DNA of 64,000 nt from Stygibacter sp964604155 (GTDB lineage: Bacteria > Cloacimonadota > Cloacimonadia > Cloacimonadales > TCS61). The notes below the pieces were generated by a model, which did no database searches, was not told the DNA's origin, and was given only the letters and a program-made list of their open reading frames with translations. Location of the stretch: positions 1-64,000 of the forward strand of contig CAZRXY010000105.1 of NCBI GenBank assembly GCA_964604155.1, in the 5' to 3' direction. Of this stretch, positions 10,701-17,845 are shown piece by piece (position 1 is the first letter of the stretch; the number at the start of each line of letters is the position of its first letter). The position numbers and the translations under genes are program-made.

Positions 10701-11123
10701 AGTATTGGCATCAAAGGCGATCACCAGATTATCCACTCCGTTATAAGCAAACTGTGTCTGAAGGTCTACTGTCACCCAGTGATCAAAATCCATCACCGTG
10801 AAACCACCAGCCCATACCTGCGTAAGCTCTTCGATCGGTATCCAGCTCGGATAATCCCCAAATTCGTCCTGTGTTGTGTGTCCCATATAAACCACACAAT
10901 CCTCTACCCAGGCACTGTTTCCATTATAGTGCCAGGCTACGTTCTCAATGTTCACTGCCCCACCTATCTCTTCCGCAGTATAGATCACCTGCGAATAGGT
11001 GTAGCCATAAAATGGTTCCATCGGTAAATGGGTGTCCACTAATGACCCATTACCAATCGGAATCGGGTCTGCTATCAATAATCCGATGCAGACCAGCATT
11101 AATGCAATAAGCAACTTTTTCAT
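4752..11123 (-). CDS. Giant secreted dockerin protein with C-terminal sorting domain
   Basis: 2,123 residues. I start at 11123 (MKKLLIALMLVCIG, signal peptide; AGGAGAG ribosome site 6 nt upstream) rather than the ATG 55 codons earlier, which adds a charged unlikely leader. In order: an N-terminal beta domain; four carboxypeptidase-regulatory-like repeats (each with G-x-[VE]-x-G-x-V and TTDxxGxY), interleaved with pre-peptidase-like C-terminal domains; a fibronectin-III-like domain (YNVYRDD, YEYYVTAVY); a region with beta-propeller-like repeats; a DNRLRE-like domain; a type I dockerin at about 1848-1920 with two F-hand loops (DVTGDEVIDAFD and DVDGNGTPEAYD); a linker domain of about 100 residues; and a sorting domain (NYPNPFNPTT ... 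YNVKGQLVK ... SGVYFYK) at about 2040-2123. The dockerin should bind a cohesin; two cohesins are encoded by the next gene. No catalytic domain was recognised. Likely exported by a type IX-like route. Confidence 0.88.
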   Translation of the reverse strand: MKKLLIALMLVCIGLLIADPIPIGNGSLVDTHLPMEPFYGYTYSQVIYTAEEIGGAVNIENVAWHYNGNSAWVEDCVVYMGHTTQDEFGDYPSWIPIEELTQVWAGGFTVMDFDHWVTVDLQTQFAYNGVDNLVIAFDANTPGYTSSMDEFYGTATDLNRSIYFYSDSTNPDPADPPTGTYREEYNEMEAAKTGKTLSRAAGVQAIIANIILNHDGVMPSGFVNGHVYDSVTLDPLEGATVSVGNFIGTTDASGFYEIEVLLEGTFTVTASHYGYFNGTDEVTVVFDQTATVDFYLDVFDTAGTSCADPYYIDSIPFYRTGMTTEGFGNDYDGTMACGSYYMNGDDFVFSFTPTENMSLDITLTNTLNYTGLFVVQGFVDDPNAVCVAMATGWAGNPMLQEVILTMGNTYYIVISTWPTPYFTPFDIAIEANEPPEFGGIEGLVYGDGAPIGGAVVTAGEYTTTTDMNGSYEMVVETGTYDVLATAPGFFNGLVSGVIVQEGVNTTVDFDLEVFNTTGDTIEDPIIVDAFPYFMSGDIEPYTDYSTIAGLEGGTSGKDVYYQLDLPNGATAELHGCGSEFDTYMNLYNDAYTRVAYDDDGCSTWPSGSSMAPWIGQDDGSYVVILSPGTYYVAMEAYSSYNVAGYFEVHFDVMDPPEFGGIEGFVTDSETGNGINGVNVAAGGVQVVTDATGWYAITGLQTGFYDVSFSATGYNPWTETGVEVLADVNVQLDVALVPLTGVVFEMTVDSWPTEATWNVWDYQTNSYVWGTDWTFTTGGETVIVSEDLPDGNYSVDCWDTFGDGGIAGVVSKQGVILAEWASNDYTTYGEFPFIVGPIAFGGLEGTVTDNFTGDPIFGASVICGNYQGTTDAAGYYSIPEVLVGTYDVLCNAPGYTGQLAIGVGILEDVVTVQDFGLDIIMNPATDLTATVDGYNVGLEWTEPFFPPTDILHWDDMINFDAIGLTDGGTFSVAARFTPAELAPFAGELLSNVTVYINDLPSAMTLYVWSGPNAANVLLQQTVTPVALDWNNFVFNTPVLIDGSTELWIGYEVTHAALEYPAGCDAGPAVAGFGDMITMDNGLTWDPLSGFGLDYNWNIWGGIAGERGENVVLARPQPWNPEPIQTDMRLELGSAGVGETVREFTGTYNVYRDDEVIATVGETMYDDLGLAAGIYEYYVTAVYDEGESPETNHVVVELGTADVTVNPTSLSEVLDYGLTSDHNITLTNNGDGNFYWNGSIQTRGSFNVGEMTPRPAEKVGAGAELSPEAQIFEVPQTRDIWDIVGTFTTTQVSQAGIEFDGTYFYTAAWNSADINKFDIDGNFIETFTIPGVTGLRDLAYDGQYFYGGAAGTNLWKMDFSSQTLVETIISPVAVRAIAYDDDNDAFWVNDWSTDVTLVSRTGNILDSFPCGTWGDFYGLAYDNITEGGPYLYGYSQGGSGCVIAQYNIETGAETGVIHDVLEDHGVPGEDIAGGAFTSADYADGLFVIGVMNQSSYIVTMYELCPTETWLSIAPHNGTLAPGASVDITATFNAIELPGLTYYANIVFGDGEVSAVVAADLEITGSIPTPDITVNPEAFDVIVAADGTADFPLTIGNDGDLELDYSAEIFYYEGRAIVEVYPQDEAYWTGSVDATDFTDNSNVRAIDVENGWMMFDVSGIPAGAIINSIECNVYVNDTNWPYWSLTPCLLDPLTTGAAALQAHIIAGNPQASAYSFNNETGTFAPGWHAYNLVGTANADLAAALSQGWFAVGASPRDMGTSYYTLIDGWNQANPPYLVVDYSIPINPWVTFDGSMAVSGLIPVGGGADAHNLHFDAAGLIDGDVMMGEIVIESNDLYNPDVVVPVTLTVGQAYLYGDVTGDEVIDAFDAANVLQYTVGMNPVGAPLPWTWELIAGDVDGNGTPEAYDAALILQYAVGMIDVFPVEARTAIPSAEVVMTSENGELVFSATGELYGFSVSTDSELLNFKETEIDYLHAVNGNAVALANAEAISGEFLRIPYELVEDSGEFVLITTCNGISTETTYNVEDLESGVIAANAVFGNYPNPFNPTTMIKLAVKDNNTPVSINIYNVKGQLVKSLVNETVASGNYSFEWSGTDNSNRSVSSGVYFYKVKIGDLNETRKMIMLK

Positions 11124-11711
11124 AAAGTCTCTCCTTTGAATTTTAAAAATTAACTTCTTAATCAAATCGTTTTCCTTTTCCGAGGATGCGAAACGGCTGC
11201 CCACATCCATCCTCCCTGCGATAGTGGCGGTTTGCTCTTGTCTTTCTCTTCGACTCTTCTTAATTTGGATATTCTCTTTCATTATCAATCTTCTTCTTGC
11301 TTACTCCTCATGGCTTTTTCCCATTAATCCCTAAATCCAAACGGCTCCTCGCCGTCATCAATCCATATGACACTTTTTCCCTCTTGAAAAAAATCTGTCA
11401 AATAATTATTCTCTCTCTCTCCAATATTTTTATGCAACGATGCTAAACTGAATTGTTCGGTAAATGCTAAGGAAAAAAACACTTCCCTGCTAAACACTGC
11501 TTCTCTGATCTTCCTAGTTAACATCATAATTACCCTGTCCCTAATACTTTATGACTTTTTTCCAGTCTCATCCCGCCGGCAACCAATCCACCTGTTATCT
11601 CTCATGCCGCCGCGCCAGCTCTTTCTCAGATTAATTCACTGTGTTTTCTCTTCTCCCAATAGAACTTCTTACCCTCACAATAACTCTGACCCAAATGTGA
11701 ACTTTACCTTT
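11124..11711. other. 588-bp gap between DUF1573 gene and dockerin gene
   Basis: No convincing gene. A 67-codon minus-strand ORF (11324-11527) has a weak AGGG ribosome site and no recognisable family; I treat it as unproven. The last 30 bases carry the ribosome site of the dockerin gene. A TTGACA occurs on the minus strand near 11400 but has no good -10 at the usual distance. Confidence 0.5.
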
Positions 11712-12782
11712 TTATCTGTCAATAACTTTTCCTTGTAAAGTTAATCTATTTTTTACCCGCGTCGGACAATTAGTTGTCACTGTGATATAACGTATAAAAT
11801 CTCCCGTTGACCTGGAAAGATTGATCTTCAATACTATCTCACCTTCATTTCCAGGACTCACTTTCGCATCATAATCCAATATCGTCACAAAACTTGCCAT
11901 CCTGATATCTCTTATATGAAGATCGCTGCCACCTGTATTCTCAAATCGGAACCGGCTGATTACTTCCTCATCCCCAGAACTCTCACCAAAATCTGCGACT
12001 GTAGAAAAAAACCTGATCTGGGGTGCTCGTGACTTCTCCTCATTAGTCCACGCTCCAAAATCCTCCTCCTGATTGTAGGTGATTATTAATCCACCCATCG
12101 TGACCGTGGGATTATTATTGTCATAAAATTTCACCCGCTCCCGGTTAAAACCATACTTCCCCCCTTTATCTCCCTTCACTTTCGCATAGATAACTGCCGT
12201 CTCACCCGGCAATAAAGGATTATCGCTGATACTCAATTCCACATTCTCTATCTCCATAAAATCCTCTATTACAAGATCCATCTCCCTCTCACCCGAGTTT
12301 AATATCAGTATCGAATCAATTCTTGTCTCCGTATCCAAGATGTACTCAAAATTAAATTCCGCCCTGTTCAACCGCAATTCACCCACTTTCTTACGCAATT
12401 TCTGCGGATCAGGAAGGATGAAACCACGCACCCGCAACGTTACTTCCGAAGGTTTGCCACTCGTCTGAACCCTCACCGACTTGCGGAATACCTTGCTCCT
12501 GTTTGACGGATCAAAAACCAGTACTACATAACCCCGCTCTCCAGGCATGATCTCTCCAGTTGACCAACTGGATGTCGTGCAGCCTCACGAAGCATGGACA
12601 TCGATCAATTTCAGCGGCTCATCTCCCGTATTACTGAACTCAAAACGATATTCCACTTCCCCATCCTTCTCGTATATCTCCCCAAAATCATACTCCAGCA
12701 AGTCCGGCGTAAATTCCGCTACACCACATAAAATCAGACAGTAAAACAGAATACTTAATACTAACAGTATCTTCAATTTCAT
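11712..12782 (-). CDS. DUF1573 protein, probable selenoprotein (in-frame UGA = Sec66)
   Basis: One frame of 356 codons from ATG 12782 (GAGGTGA ribosome site) to 11712, broken only by TGA at 12587-12585. Upstream: a hydrophobic leader, then the DUF1573 signature (YDFGEIYEKDGEV...FSNTGDEPLKL). The UGA falls exactly where the family has the first Cys of its SCGCT motif: the reading is VHAS-UGA-GCTTS...MPGERG. The coding stays in the same frame after it and matches the rest of the domain, including the PGE(R/x)G turn. Two more Ig-like DUF1573-type units follow, the last (TVADFGES...NTGGSDLHI) without Cys. A hairpin with GGUC loop follows the UGA (separate entry). The family is exported and its function unknown; Sec66-Gly-Cys68 suggests a redox centre. 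The gene lies 34 nt after the M23 peptidase gene and probably shares its transcript. Alternative: a nonsense mutation or two separate ORFs (12782-12585; 12548-11712). Confidence 0.72.
12555..12587 (-). promoter_or_regulatory. bSECIS-like hairpin immediately downstream of in-frame UGA
   Basis: After the UGA (12587-12585) come 12 nt, then a perfect 7-bp stem UCCAGUU / AACUGGA (12572-12566 with 12561-12555) closing the tetraloop GGUC (12565-12562). The loop starts 20 nt past the UGA. In E. coli fdhF the SECIS loop is also GGUC and lies at about the same distance, and SelB reads the loop G and U. GGC right after the UGA could pair with GCC at the base of the element. The hairpin encodes SSWSTG, so it is compatible with the protein. 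Confidence 0.7.
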
Positions 12783-12816
12783 CTCGCAATCACCTCGCTA
12801 TTTTTTTGCCGCAATC

Positions 12817-13599
12817 CTAAGATCCGGCTAATCTTAACATCCTCGCAAAAGCACTCATAGACGTTCCTCGGTAATGCAATCGATGACGCGGATCAAAGGA
12901 TGTGCCGTCCAGATAACGCAATTCCAGATGCAAATGCGAATCCTTGCCCGAACGCGTCAAATTGCCCGTCACTCCAGTTAATCCCACTACCGTGTCCATA
13001 AATACCTCGTCTCCCGCTTCCACATAAACCTCATTCAAATGCACATATATGGATATCAAACCCTCTGGATATAATATCTCCACTATCTTGCCATACTCTA
13101 CCTGCGTGCTGTCACGCCCCCCATCCGCACGAGTATATTCCACCCATTCCATATGATTCGGATTGTGGCTCACCCGCGTGACCACTCCATAATAACCCAA
13201 TGGATAAACCTCGCTGTTCTCAGGAACAAATAAATCTATCCCCTCGTGAATCCGAGGAATACTGGAACTACCCCTCTTGCTGCCATAATGATCCTGAAAA
13301 CGATTCCTCACATACTCATTTATCAAATCCTGAAACGCCCGGCTTCCTTCTCCATCACGACCATCCCAAAATGGTGACTTGTATTCCGTAAACCTGTCCG
13401 CAAATTCCGGACTTATCAGCAGCTTCTGTTCCGATATCTTCATCGGATGATATACTACCAGCGAATCTCCACTGAAACCCAAAATCAGCAAATTACCCAA
13501 CACACCCTCAAGCCGACGTATCCGCAATTGATCAGATACGATGATTCCCAGCAATATTATTATCACTATAAGCACCAGTAACACAGTTCGTGAACCCAT
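12817..13599 (-). CDS. Membrane-anchored M23 (LytM-type) metallopeptidase
   Basis: 260 residues with one N-terminal membrane segment (VLLVLIVIIILLGIIV), so the catalytic part should be outside the inner membrane. The M23 zinc motifs are present: H-E-G-I-D (HxxxD) near residue 113-117 and HLHLEL (HxH) near 222-227, plus the GxxxxYVHL strand. Likely a murein endopeptidase or a regulator of one. Good AGGAGGTG ribosome site before ATG 13599. It heads a two-gene unit with the DUF1573 gene and is divergent from rplM. A second M23 gene is at 53055. Confidence 0.88.
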   Translation of the reverse strand: MGSRTVLLVLIVIIILLGIIVSDQLRIRRLEGVLGNLLILGFSGDSLVVYHPMKISEQKLLISPEFADRFTEYKSPFWDGRDGEGSRAFQDLINEYVRNRFQDHYGSKRGSSSIPRIHEGIDLFVPENSEVYPLGYYGVVTRVSHNPNHMEWVEYTRADGGRDSTQVEYGKIVEILYPEGLISIYVHLNEVYVEAGDEVFMDTVVGLTGVTGNLTRSGKDSHLHLELRYLDGTSFDPRHRLHYRGTSMSAFARMLRLAGS

Positions 13600-13753
13600 T
13601 TCACCTCCTGATTACAAATATTCTACTGCCATTTTTTTCTGCAATCTATTTCCACCGCTTGCTTACTATTTTTTCCCACCCGCAATAAACCCTTGACAGC
13701 AATACACCTTAATAAAAATTTTGCTGTCTCGAAAGTTATATGAAGGAGTCGAA

Positions 13754-14185
13754 ATGAAAACTTTGATACCAAAAGCTGATCAAATCCAGCAAAATTGGTA
13801 CGTAGTTGATGCGACAGACCAGGTTCTGGGACGCCTCGCTACCCGCGTGGCAACCATTATCAGGGGAAAAAATAAACCATATTTCTCCCCTCACCTGGAT
13901 ACTGGCGATTTTGTTATCGTGATTAATGCCGAAAAAGTCAGGCTCACTGGAAACAAGGAATTGCAAAAAACCTACCAACGCTACAGTGGATACCCCGATG
14001 GCTTAAAAACGATATCCTACAAGAGAATGATGGCAGAAAAACCTGACGAAATTATCAGACACGCCGTGAAAGGTATGCTGCCAAAAAACATCCTCGGCAG
14101 GCAATTGTTGCAAAAACTCAAAATTTATGCTGGCGGAAATCACCCGCATCAGGCCCAAAAACCTGAAACTCTCGCTTTGGATTAG
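13754..14185 (+). CDS. rplM: 50S ribosomal protein L13
   Basis: 143 residues, the usual size (E. coli 142). Start chosen at ATG 13754 (MKTLIPKADQ), behind AAGGAG; a start at 13721 would add 11 unlikely residues. It shows WYVVDATDQVLGRLAT, the nucleotide-like IRGKNKP loop, YKRMMAEKPD and AVKGMLPKN motifs. Followed after 10 nt by rpsI, the conserved L13-S9 pair. The 154 bp upstream, shared with the divergent M23 gene, holds a TTGACA at 13693 but no well-spaced -10. Confidence 0.97.
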   Translation: MKTLIPKADQIQQNWYVVDATDQVLGRLATRVATIIRGKNKPYFSPHLDTGDFVIVINAEKVRLTGNKELQKTYQRYSGYPDGLKTISYKRMMAEKPDEIIRHAVKGMLPKNILGRQLLQKLKIYAGGNHPHQAQKPETLALD

Positions 14186-14195
14186 GAGGAAATGA

Positions 14196-14582
14196 ATGCA
14201 GTATTTTGATGCTACTGGCCGTAGAAAAAATGCCGTCGCTCGAGTGAGACTCTCACCCGGTACCGGTAAAAGAACCGCTAATGGCCGCACTATGAAAACT
14301 TATCTCGCCCGCGAAACACTCGAAATGCTCGTGGAACAACCCCTCGATATCGCCGGACTCGCCGATAAAGTCGATATCAAGGTAAATGTCCACGGCGGAG
14401 GACTCTCAGGACAAGCCGGCGCTATCAGGCACGGAATTTCCAGAGCCATTATTAAATATGATGAAGAACTCCGCTCTCTACTGAAAAAGAACGGATTCCT
14501 CACCCGCGACCCCCGTAAAGTGGAAAGAAAGAAAGCTGGACAGCCAAAAGCTCGTAAAAGATTCCAGTTCTCTAAACGTTAA
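14196..14582 (+). CDS. rpsI: 30S ribosomal protein S9
   Basis: 128 residues with ATGRRKNAVARVRL near the start, the GGGLSGQAGAIRHGI(S/A)RAI core and the basic RKVERKKAGQPKARKRFQFSKR tail, which enters the decoding centre. AGGAGG precedes ATG 14196. Pairs with rplM. The 120 nt after it contain a weak hairpin (TCCGTT 14625-14630 with AACGGA 14641-14646), possibly an attenuator or regulatory leader before rpsB. Confidence 0.97.
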   Translation: MQYFDATGRRKNAVARVRLSPGTGKRTANGRTMKTYLARETLEMLVEQPLDIAGLADKVDIKVNVHGGGLSGQAGAIRHGISRAIIKYDEELRSLLKKNGFLTRDPRKVERKKAGQPKARKRFQFSKR

Positions 14583-14702
14583 TTGCTCCATAATTATCGC
14601 AGACCTGCTCATGGCAAAGCGGTGTCCGTTCTCATTCATTAACGGATTGTATTGCCTGCTGTCTGCTGATCCATAACCGTATTAAGGAATTAAGGAGATT
14701 GT

Positions 14703-15482
14703 ATGTCAGTTGTAACTATGAAGCAACTTCTCGAAAGTGGTGTCCATTTTGGTCATCAAACCTATAAATGGAACCCTAAAATGGATAAATATATCTTTAT
14801 CAAAAGAAATGGTATCCATATTCTCGACCTCAAACAAACCCTCGATGCCGTTAATGAAGCATATATGTTCATCCGTGAAACCGTCTCGAAAGGTAAAGAT
14901 GTTCTGCTTATCGGCACTAAAAAACAGGCTAAAGATGCCATCATTAAAGCTGCTGTCAAATCTTCCGCCTTCTACGTCTCAAACAGATGGTATGGCGGGA
15001 TGCTCACTAATATGAAAACCATCAGAAGAAGAATCGAAAAACTCAGCTACTACGAACAGATTAATGAAGACGGCACTATTAAACAGTTCACTAAGCTTGA
15101 ATTCACGAAACTTAAAAAAGAATATGACAAAATCGATAACGCCCTTGGCGGCATCAGAAATATGGATGTCCTACCGGGTGCCGTTTTTATTGTCGATATT
15201 ATCAAAGAAAGCATCGCCGTGAACGAAGCCCGAAAACTCGGTATACCCATCGTCGCTATGGTGGACACTAATTGCGACCCCGATCTCGTAGATTATGTGA
15301 TCCCCGCAAATGACGATGCTATCCGAGCTATCGATCTGATCTCAGACCTGATGGCTACTGCCATCCTCGAAGGAAGAAATATCCTCACAGAAGGTGCTCA
15401 TAACCCCGATGCGGCAAAAGAAGACACCTCACAAATGGATAACACCGATCTTGAAATAAATGAATCCGAGGATTCTGATTAA
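14703..15482 (+). CDS. rpsB: 30S ribosomal protein S2
   Basis: 259 residues. S2 landmarks: MKQLLESGVHFGHQTYKWNPKM at the start, FIKRNGIHILDL, the NRWYGGMLTN core and GIPIVAMVDTNCDPD with DYVIPANDDAIRAI near the end. The C-terminal acidic tail (EDTSQMDNTDLEINESEDSD) is longer than in E. coli. AAGGAG precedes ATG 14703. First gene of rpsB-tsf-pyrH-frr. Confidence 0.97.
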   Translation: MSVVTMKQLLESGVHFGHQTYKWNPKMDKYIFIKRNGIHILDLKQTLDAVNEAYMFIRETVSKGKDVLLIGTKKQAKDAIIKAAVKSSAFYVSNRWYGGMLTNMKTIRRRIEKLSYYEQINEDGTIKQFTKLEFTKLKKEYDKIDNALGGIRNMDVLPGAVFIVDIIKESIAVNEARKLGIPIVAMVDTNCDPDLVDYVIPANDDAIRAIDLISDLMATAILEGRNILTEGAHNPDAAKEDTSQMDNTDLEINESEDSD

Positions 15483-15488
15483 TAACCC

Positions 15489-15531
15489 GGCGGGTGTATA
15501 AATTGCTTGTCCACCCGCCTCGTATTTTTTT
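15489..15531 (+). terminator. Terminator/attenuator hairpin between rpsB and tsf
   Basis: GGCGGGTG (15489-15496) pairs with CACCCGCC (15512-15519), 15-nt loop, followed by TCGTATTTTTTTT. The stem is GC-rich with a T-run, the classic intrinsic terminator shape. As tsf follows at 15563 on the same strand, partial termination could lower tsf-pyrH-frr expression relative to rpsB. Confidence 0.75.
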
Positions 15532-15562
15532 GCTGAATTTTTAATTTGAAAGGAGACATAAA

Positions 15563-16156
15563 ATGGAAATTTCTGCTAAAGAAGTTATGGAATTAAGAAA
15601 AATTACCGGCGCCGGAATGATGGATTGCAAAAAAGCTCTCTCCGAATGCCAGGGAAATAAAGAAGATGCCATCAAATATCTTCGCGAAAAAGGCATCTCT
15701 AAAGCCGCTAAAAAAGCAGACCGCTCTACTAAAGAAGGTCTCGTCTATGCCTATATTCACTCAAATAATAAGCTCGGTGTTCTCCTCGAAATGAATTGCG
15801 AAACCGATTTCGTCGCCAAAAATGAAGTCTTTGTAGAACTCTGCAAAAATGTCGCTATGCACATCGCAGCCACTAACCCTATGGCTGTTGACGAATCTGG
15901 GCTCGACCCAGATAAAATCGCCGAAGAAACCGAAATCTACAAAAATAAAGCTATCAATGACGGAAAACCCGAAAATATTATCCCTCGCATCGTCGAAGGG
16001 CAAATCGTTAAATATAAAAAAGATAGCTGCCTGCTTAGCCAGGAATTCGTTAAAGACCCCGAGAAAACCGTCCAGGATATCATCACCGAAGCTATTGTTA
16101 CTCTCGGTGAAAATATCCAGGTCGGAAGATTCGTTAGATTCTCACTCGGTAACTAA
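15563..16156 (+). CDS. tsf: Elongation factor Ts (short form)
   Basis: 197 residues, well under the 283 of E. coli and close to the short forms of Thermus and related groups. It has the N-terminal UBA-like module with LRKITGAGMMDCKKAL, the core CETDFVAK motif that displaces Mg-GDP from EF-Tu, and the final QVGRFVRFSLG strand. It lacks the second half of the core dimerisation module. AAGGAGA ribosome site upstream. Confidence 0.96.
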   Translation: MEISAKEVMELRKITGAGMMDCKKALSECQGNKEDAIKYLREKGISKAAKKADRSTKEGLVYAYIHSNNKLGVLLEMNCETDFVAKNEVFVELCKNVAMHIAATNPMAVDESGLDPDKIAEETEIYKNKAINDGKPENIIPRIVEGQIVKYKKDSCLLSQEFVKDPEKTVQDIITEAIVTLGENIQVGRFVRFSLGN

Positions 16157-16158
16157 GT

Positions 16159-16875
16159 ATGGCTGTCTTTAAACCCGGGAGCGTTATCCTTAAAATCTCC
16201 GGTGAAATCCTCGCCGGCTCTTCTGGCTTCGGCTTTGATTACAATGTTATCAGTGACATCGCCGACGGCATTATCGACGTGAGAAACCAGGGTTTTAGAA
16301 TCGGTATCGTTATCGGCGGTGGCAATATTTTCCGCGGCGCTCAGAATAATGATTATCTGAACCGCTTCACCGCCGATAATATCGGTATGCTCGCTACTAT
16401 CCAAAATGCGCTCTGTATGGCTGATATGCTTAGAAAAAAAAACTACCCCGCTGAAATTTTCTCCGCCGTCCAATGCGATAAAATCGTCCGCTTCTTCTCC
16501 GCAGAAACTGCCATTCACTCATTCAACAAAGGAAATATCTGCCTCTTCACCGCCGGCACCGCTAATCCATTCTTCACCACCGATACCGCCGCTGTTCTTC
16601 GCGCTATCGAAATGAACGCAGACCTCGTGCTCAAAGGCACAAAAGTCGATGGCGTCTATTCCGCAGACCCTAATACCAATAAAAATGCCGTGCTCTATAA
16701 AAAACTTACCTACGATAAGGCTCTCGCTGATAAACTTAATATCATGGATATGACCGCCTTCTCACTCGCACGTGATAACCACATGCCCCTGAAAATCTTT
16801 AATATCTCTCACCCCGCTATGATTCTTAAGGCTATCATCGATCCAGATATCGGGACGCTCGTCCATGACGCATAA
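16159..16875 (+). CDS. pyrH: UMP kinase (uridylate kinase)
   Basis: 238 residues, amino-acid-kinase fold. Makes UDP from UMP and ATP in the cytoplasm. Motifs: LKISGEIL (phosphate loop), VIGGGNIFRG, NIGMLATIQNAL, the TAGTANPFFTTDTAA substrate loop and ADLVLKGTKVDGVYSADP. ATG is 2 nt after the tsf stop, so translation is probably coupled. The order tsf-pyrH-frr is widely conserved. Confidence 0.96.
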   Translation: MAVFKPGSVILKISGEILAGSSGFGFDYNVISDIADGIIDVRNQGFRIGIVIGGGNIFRGAQNNDYLNRFTADNIGMLATIQNALCMADMLRKKNYPAEIFSAVQCDKIVRFFSAETAIHSFNKGNICLFTAGTANPFFTTDTAAVLRAIEMNADLVLKGTKVDGVYSADPNTNKNAVLYKKLTYDKALADKLNIMDMTAFSLARDNHMPLKIFNISHPAMILKAIIDPDIGTLVHDA

Positions 16876-16914
16876 CAAATTATCCTATATCTCTATAAAA
16901 GGAGTTAGTTTATT

Positions 16915-17469
16915 ATGGAAAACCTGATCTTTGAATTCGACCTTAAAATGGAAGCCACTTTTGATGCACTGATCAAAAAATTCGCCAGCACCAGAACCGG
17001 CAGAGCAAATACCGCCGTCCTCGAAAATATCTCTATCGATTACTACGGACAGCAAACCCCTATTAAACAGCTCTGCAACATCTCTATCCCGGAACCAAGA
17101 CTAATCGTCGTGCAACCCTGGGATAAAACATCACTTCCTCTCATCGAAAAAGCTCTCCTCGCCTCAAATATCGGCGTCACTCCCGAAAACGACGGAAATG
17201 TTATCAGATTACCGTTCCAGCCTCTCACTCAGGAAACCAGACGGGATATCGTTAAAAATATTAAAAAAATGGCGGAAGATGCCAAAATCTCTATACGAAA
17301 CATCAGACGTGATGCTAATGAAGAACTCAAAAAAATGGAAAAAGATAGCTCTATCACAGAAGATGATCTCAAAACCGGCCTCAAAAGTATCCAGGATAAT
17401 ACCGATAAATGGATCGATAAAATCTCCGATACCGCTAAATCTAAAGAAACCGAAATTATGGAAGTATAA
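16915..17469 (+). CDS. frr: Ribosome recycling factor
   Basis: 184 residues, the normal size. Three-helix-bundle pattern with STRTGRAN near the start, YYGQQTPIKQL, the hinge region RLIVVQPWDKT, NVIRLPFQPLTQETR and IRNIRRDANEELKKMEKDSSITEDD. Splits the post-termination complex with EF-G. AAGGAG upstream; 8 nt before the ferredoxin gene. Confidence 0.97.
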   Translation: MENLIFEFDLKMEATFDALIKKFASTRTGRANTAVLENISIDYYGQQTPIKQLCNISIPEPRLIVVQPWDKTSLPLIEKALLASNIGVTPENDGNVIRLPFQPLTQETRRDIVKNIKKMAEDAKISIRNIRRDANEELKKMEKDSSITEDDLKTGLKSIQDNTDKWIDKISDTAKSKETEIMEV

Positions 17470-17477
17470 AAAACAAA

Positions 17478-17669
17478 ATGACAGAAACTAAAAAAAATAA
17501 AATCCTCTACTTTATCACAAGTGAGTGCATCTCCTGTGGTATTTGCCTCGATGTCTGCCCCATTGATGCCATCGAAGAAGGCGAAAACCAATACGTGATT
17601 AATTCCACCTGCATCAATTGCGGAAAATGCAAAGACGCCTGCCCCATAGAAGCCATCAAAGACAGATAA
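17478..17669 (+). CDS. 2[4Fe-4S] ferredoxin
   Basis: 63 residues with two CxxCxxCxxxCP motifs (CISCGICLDVCP and CINCGKCKDACP), so two [4Fe-4S] clusters. Clostridial-type electron carrier for low-potential redox, in keeping with an anaerobe. It is the last gene of the translation cluster, 8 nt after frr; the poor ribosome site suggests coupling to frr. Partner enzymes cannot be told from context. Confidence 0.92.
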   Translation: MTETKKNKILYFITSECISCGICLDVCPIDAIEEGENQYVINSTCINCGKCKDACPIEAIKDR

Positions 17670-17749
17670 CCACTAAAAACATATATATCCCCTATACCTA
17701 TTAAAATATCAAATTACAACAACTCTCCATACTCTATACAAATAAATTG

Positions 17750-17803
17750 CCGCGAGTTTTAACTCGTGGGTCTATCTACGAAAATAATGGGGTTTTAACC
17801 CCT
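17750..17803. repeat. Paired-hairpin intergenic repeat (copy 1)
   Basis: CCGCGAGTTTTAACTCGTGG (17750-17769) and GGGGTTTTAACCCC (17789-17802), two near-perfect palindromes about 20 nt apart. The same pair occurs inverted at 24059-24113 and 34494-34547. Confidence 0.85.
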
Positions 17804-17845
17804 CATCTTCATATATTACGTACCTGATACAATTCCCTTTTTTAG

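Noticed and set aside
11123..11288. Longer start for the dockerin protein at 11288
   Set aside because: The extra 55 residues are charged and lie before a good ribosome site and signal peptide at 11123.
11324..11527. 67-residue ORF as a real gene
   Set aside because: Weak ribosome site, no family, in a gap between larger genes; left as unproven.
12546..12585. Reading the DUF1573 gene as two separate genes with ATG at 12548
   Set aside because: The two ORFs share one frame, the 13 codons between continue the DUF1573 motif GCTTS...TGE, and no ribosome site is seen before 12548.
14583..14702. tRNA or riboswitch between rpsI and rpsB
   Set aside because: No cloverleaf or known riboswitch pattern; only a weak 6-bp hairpin.
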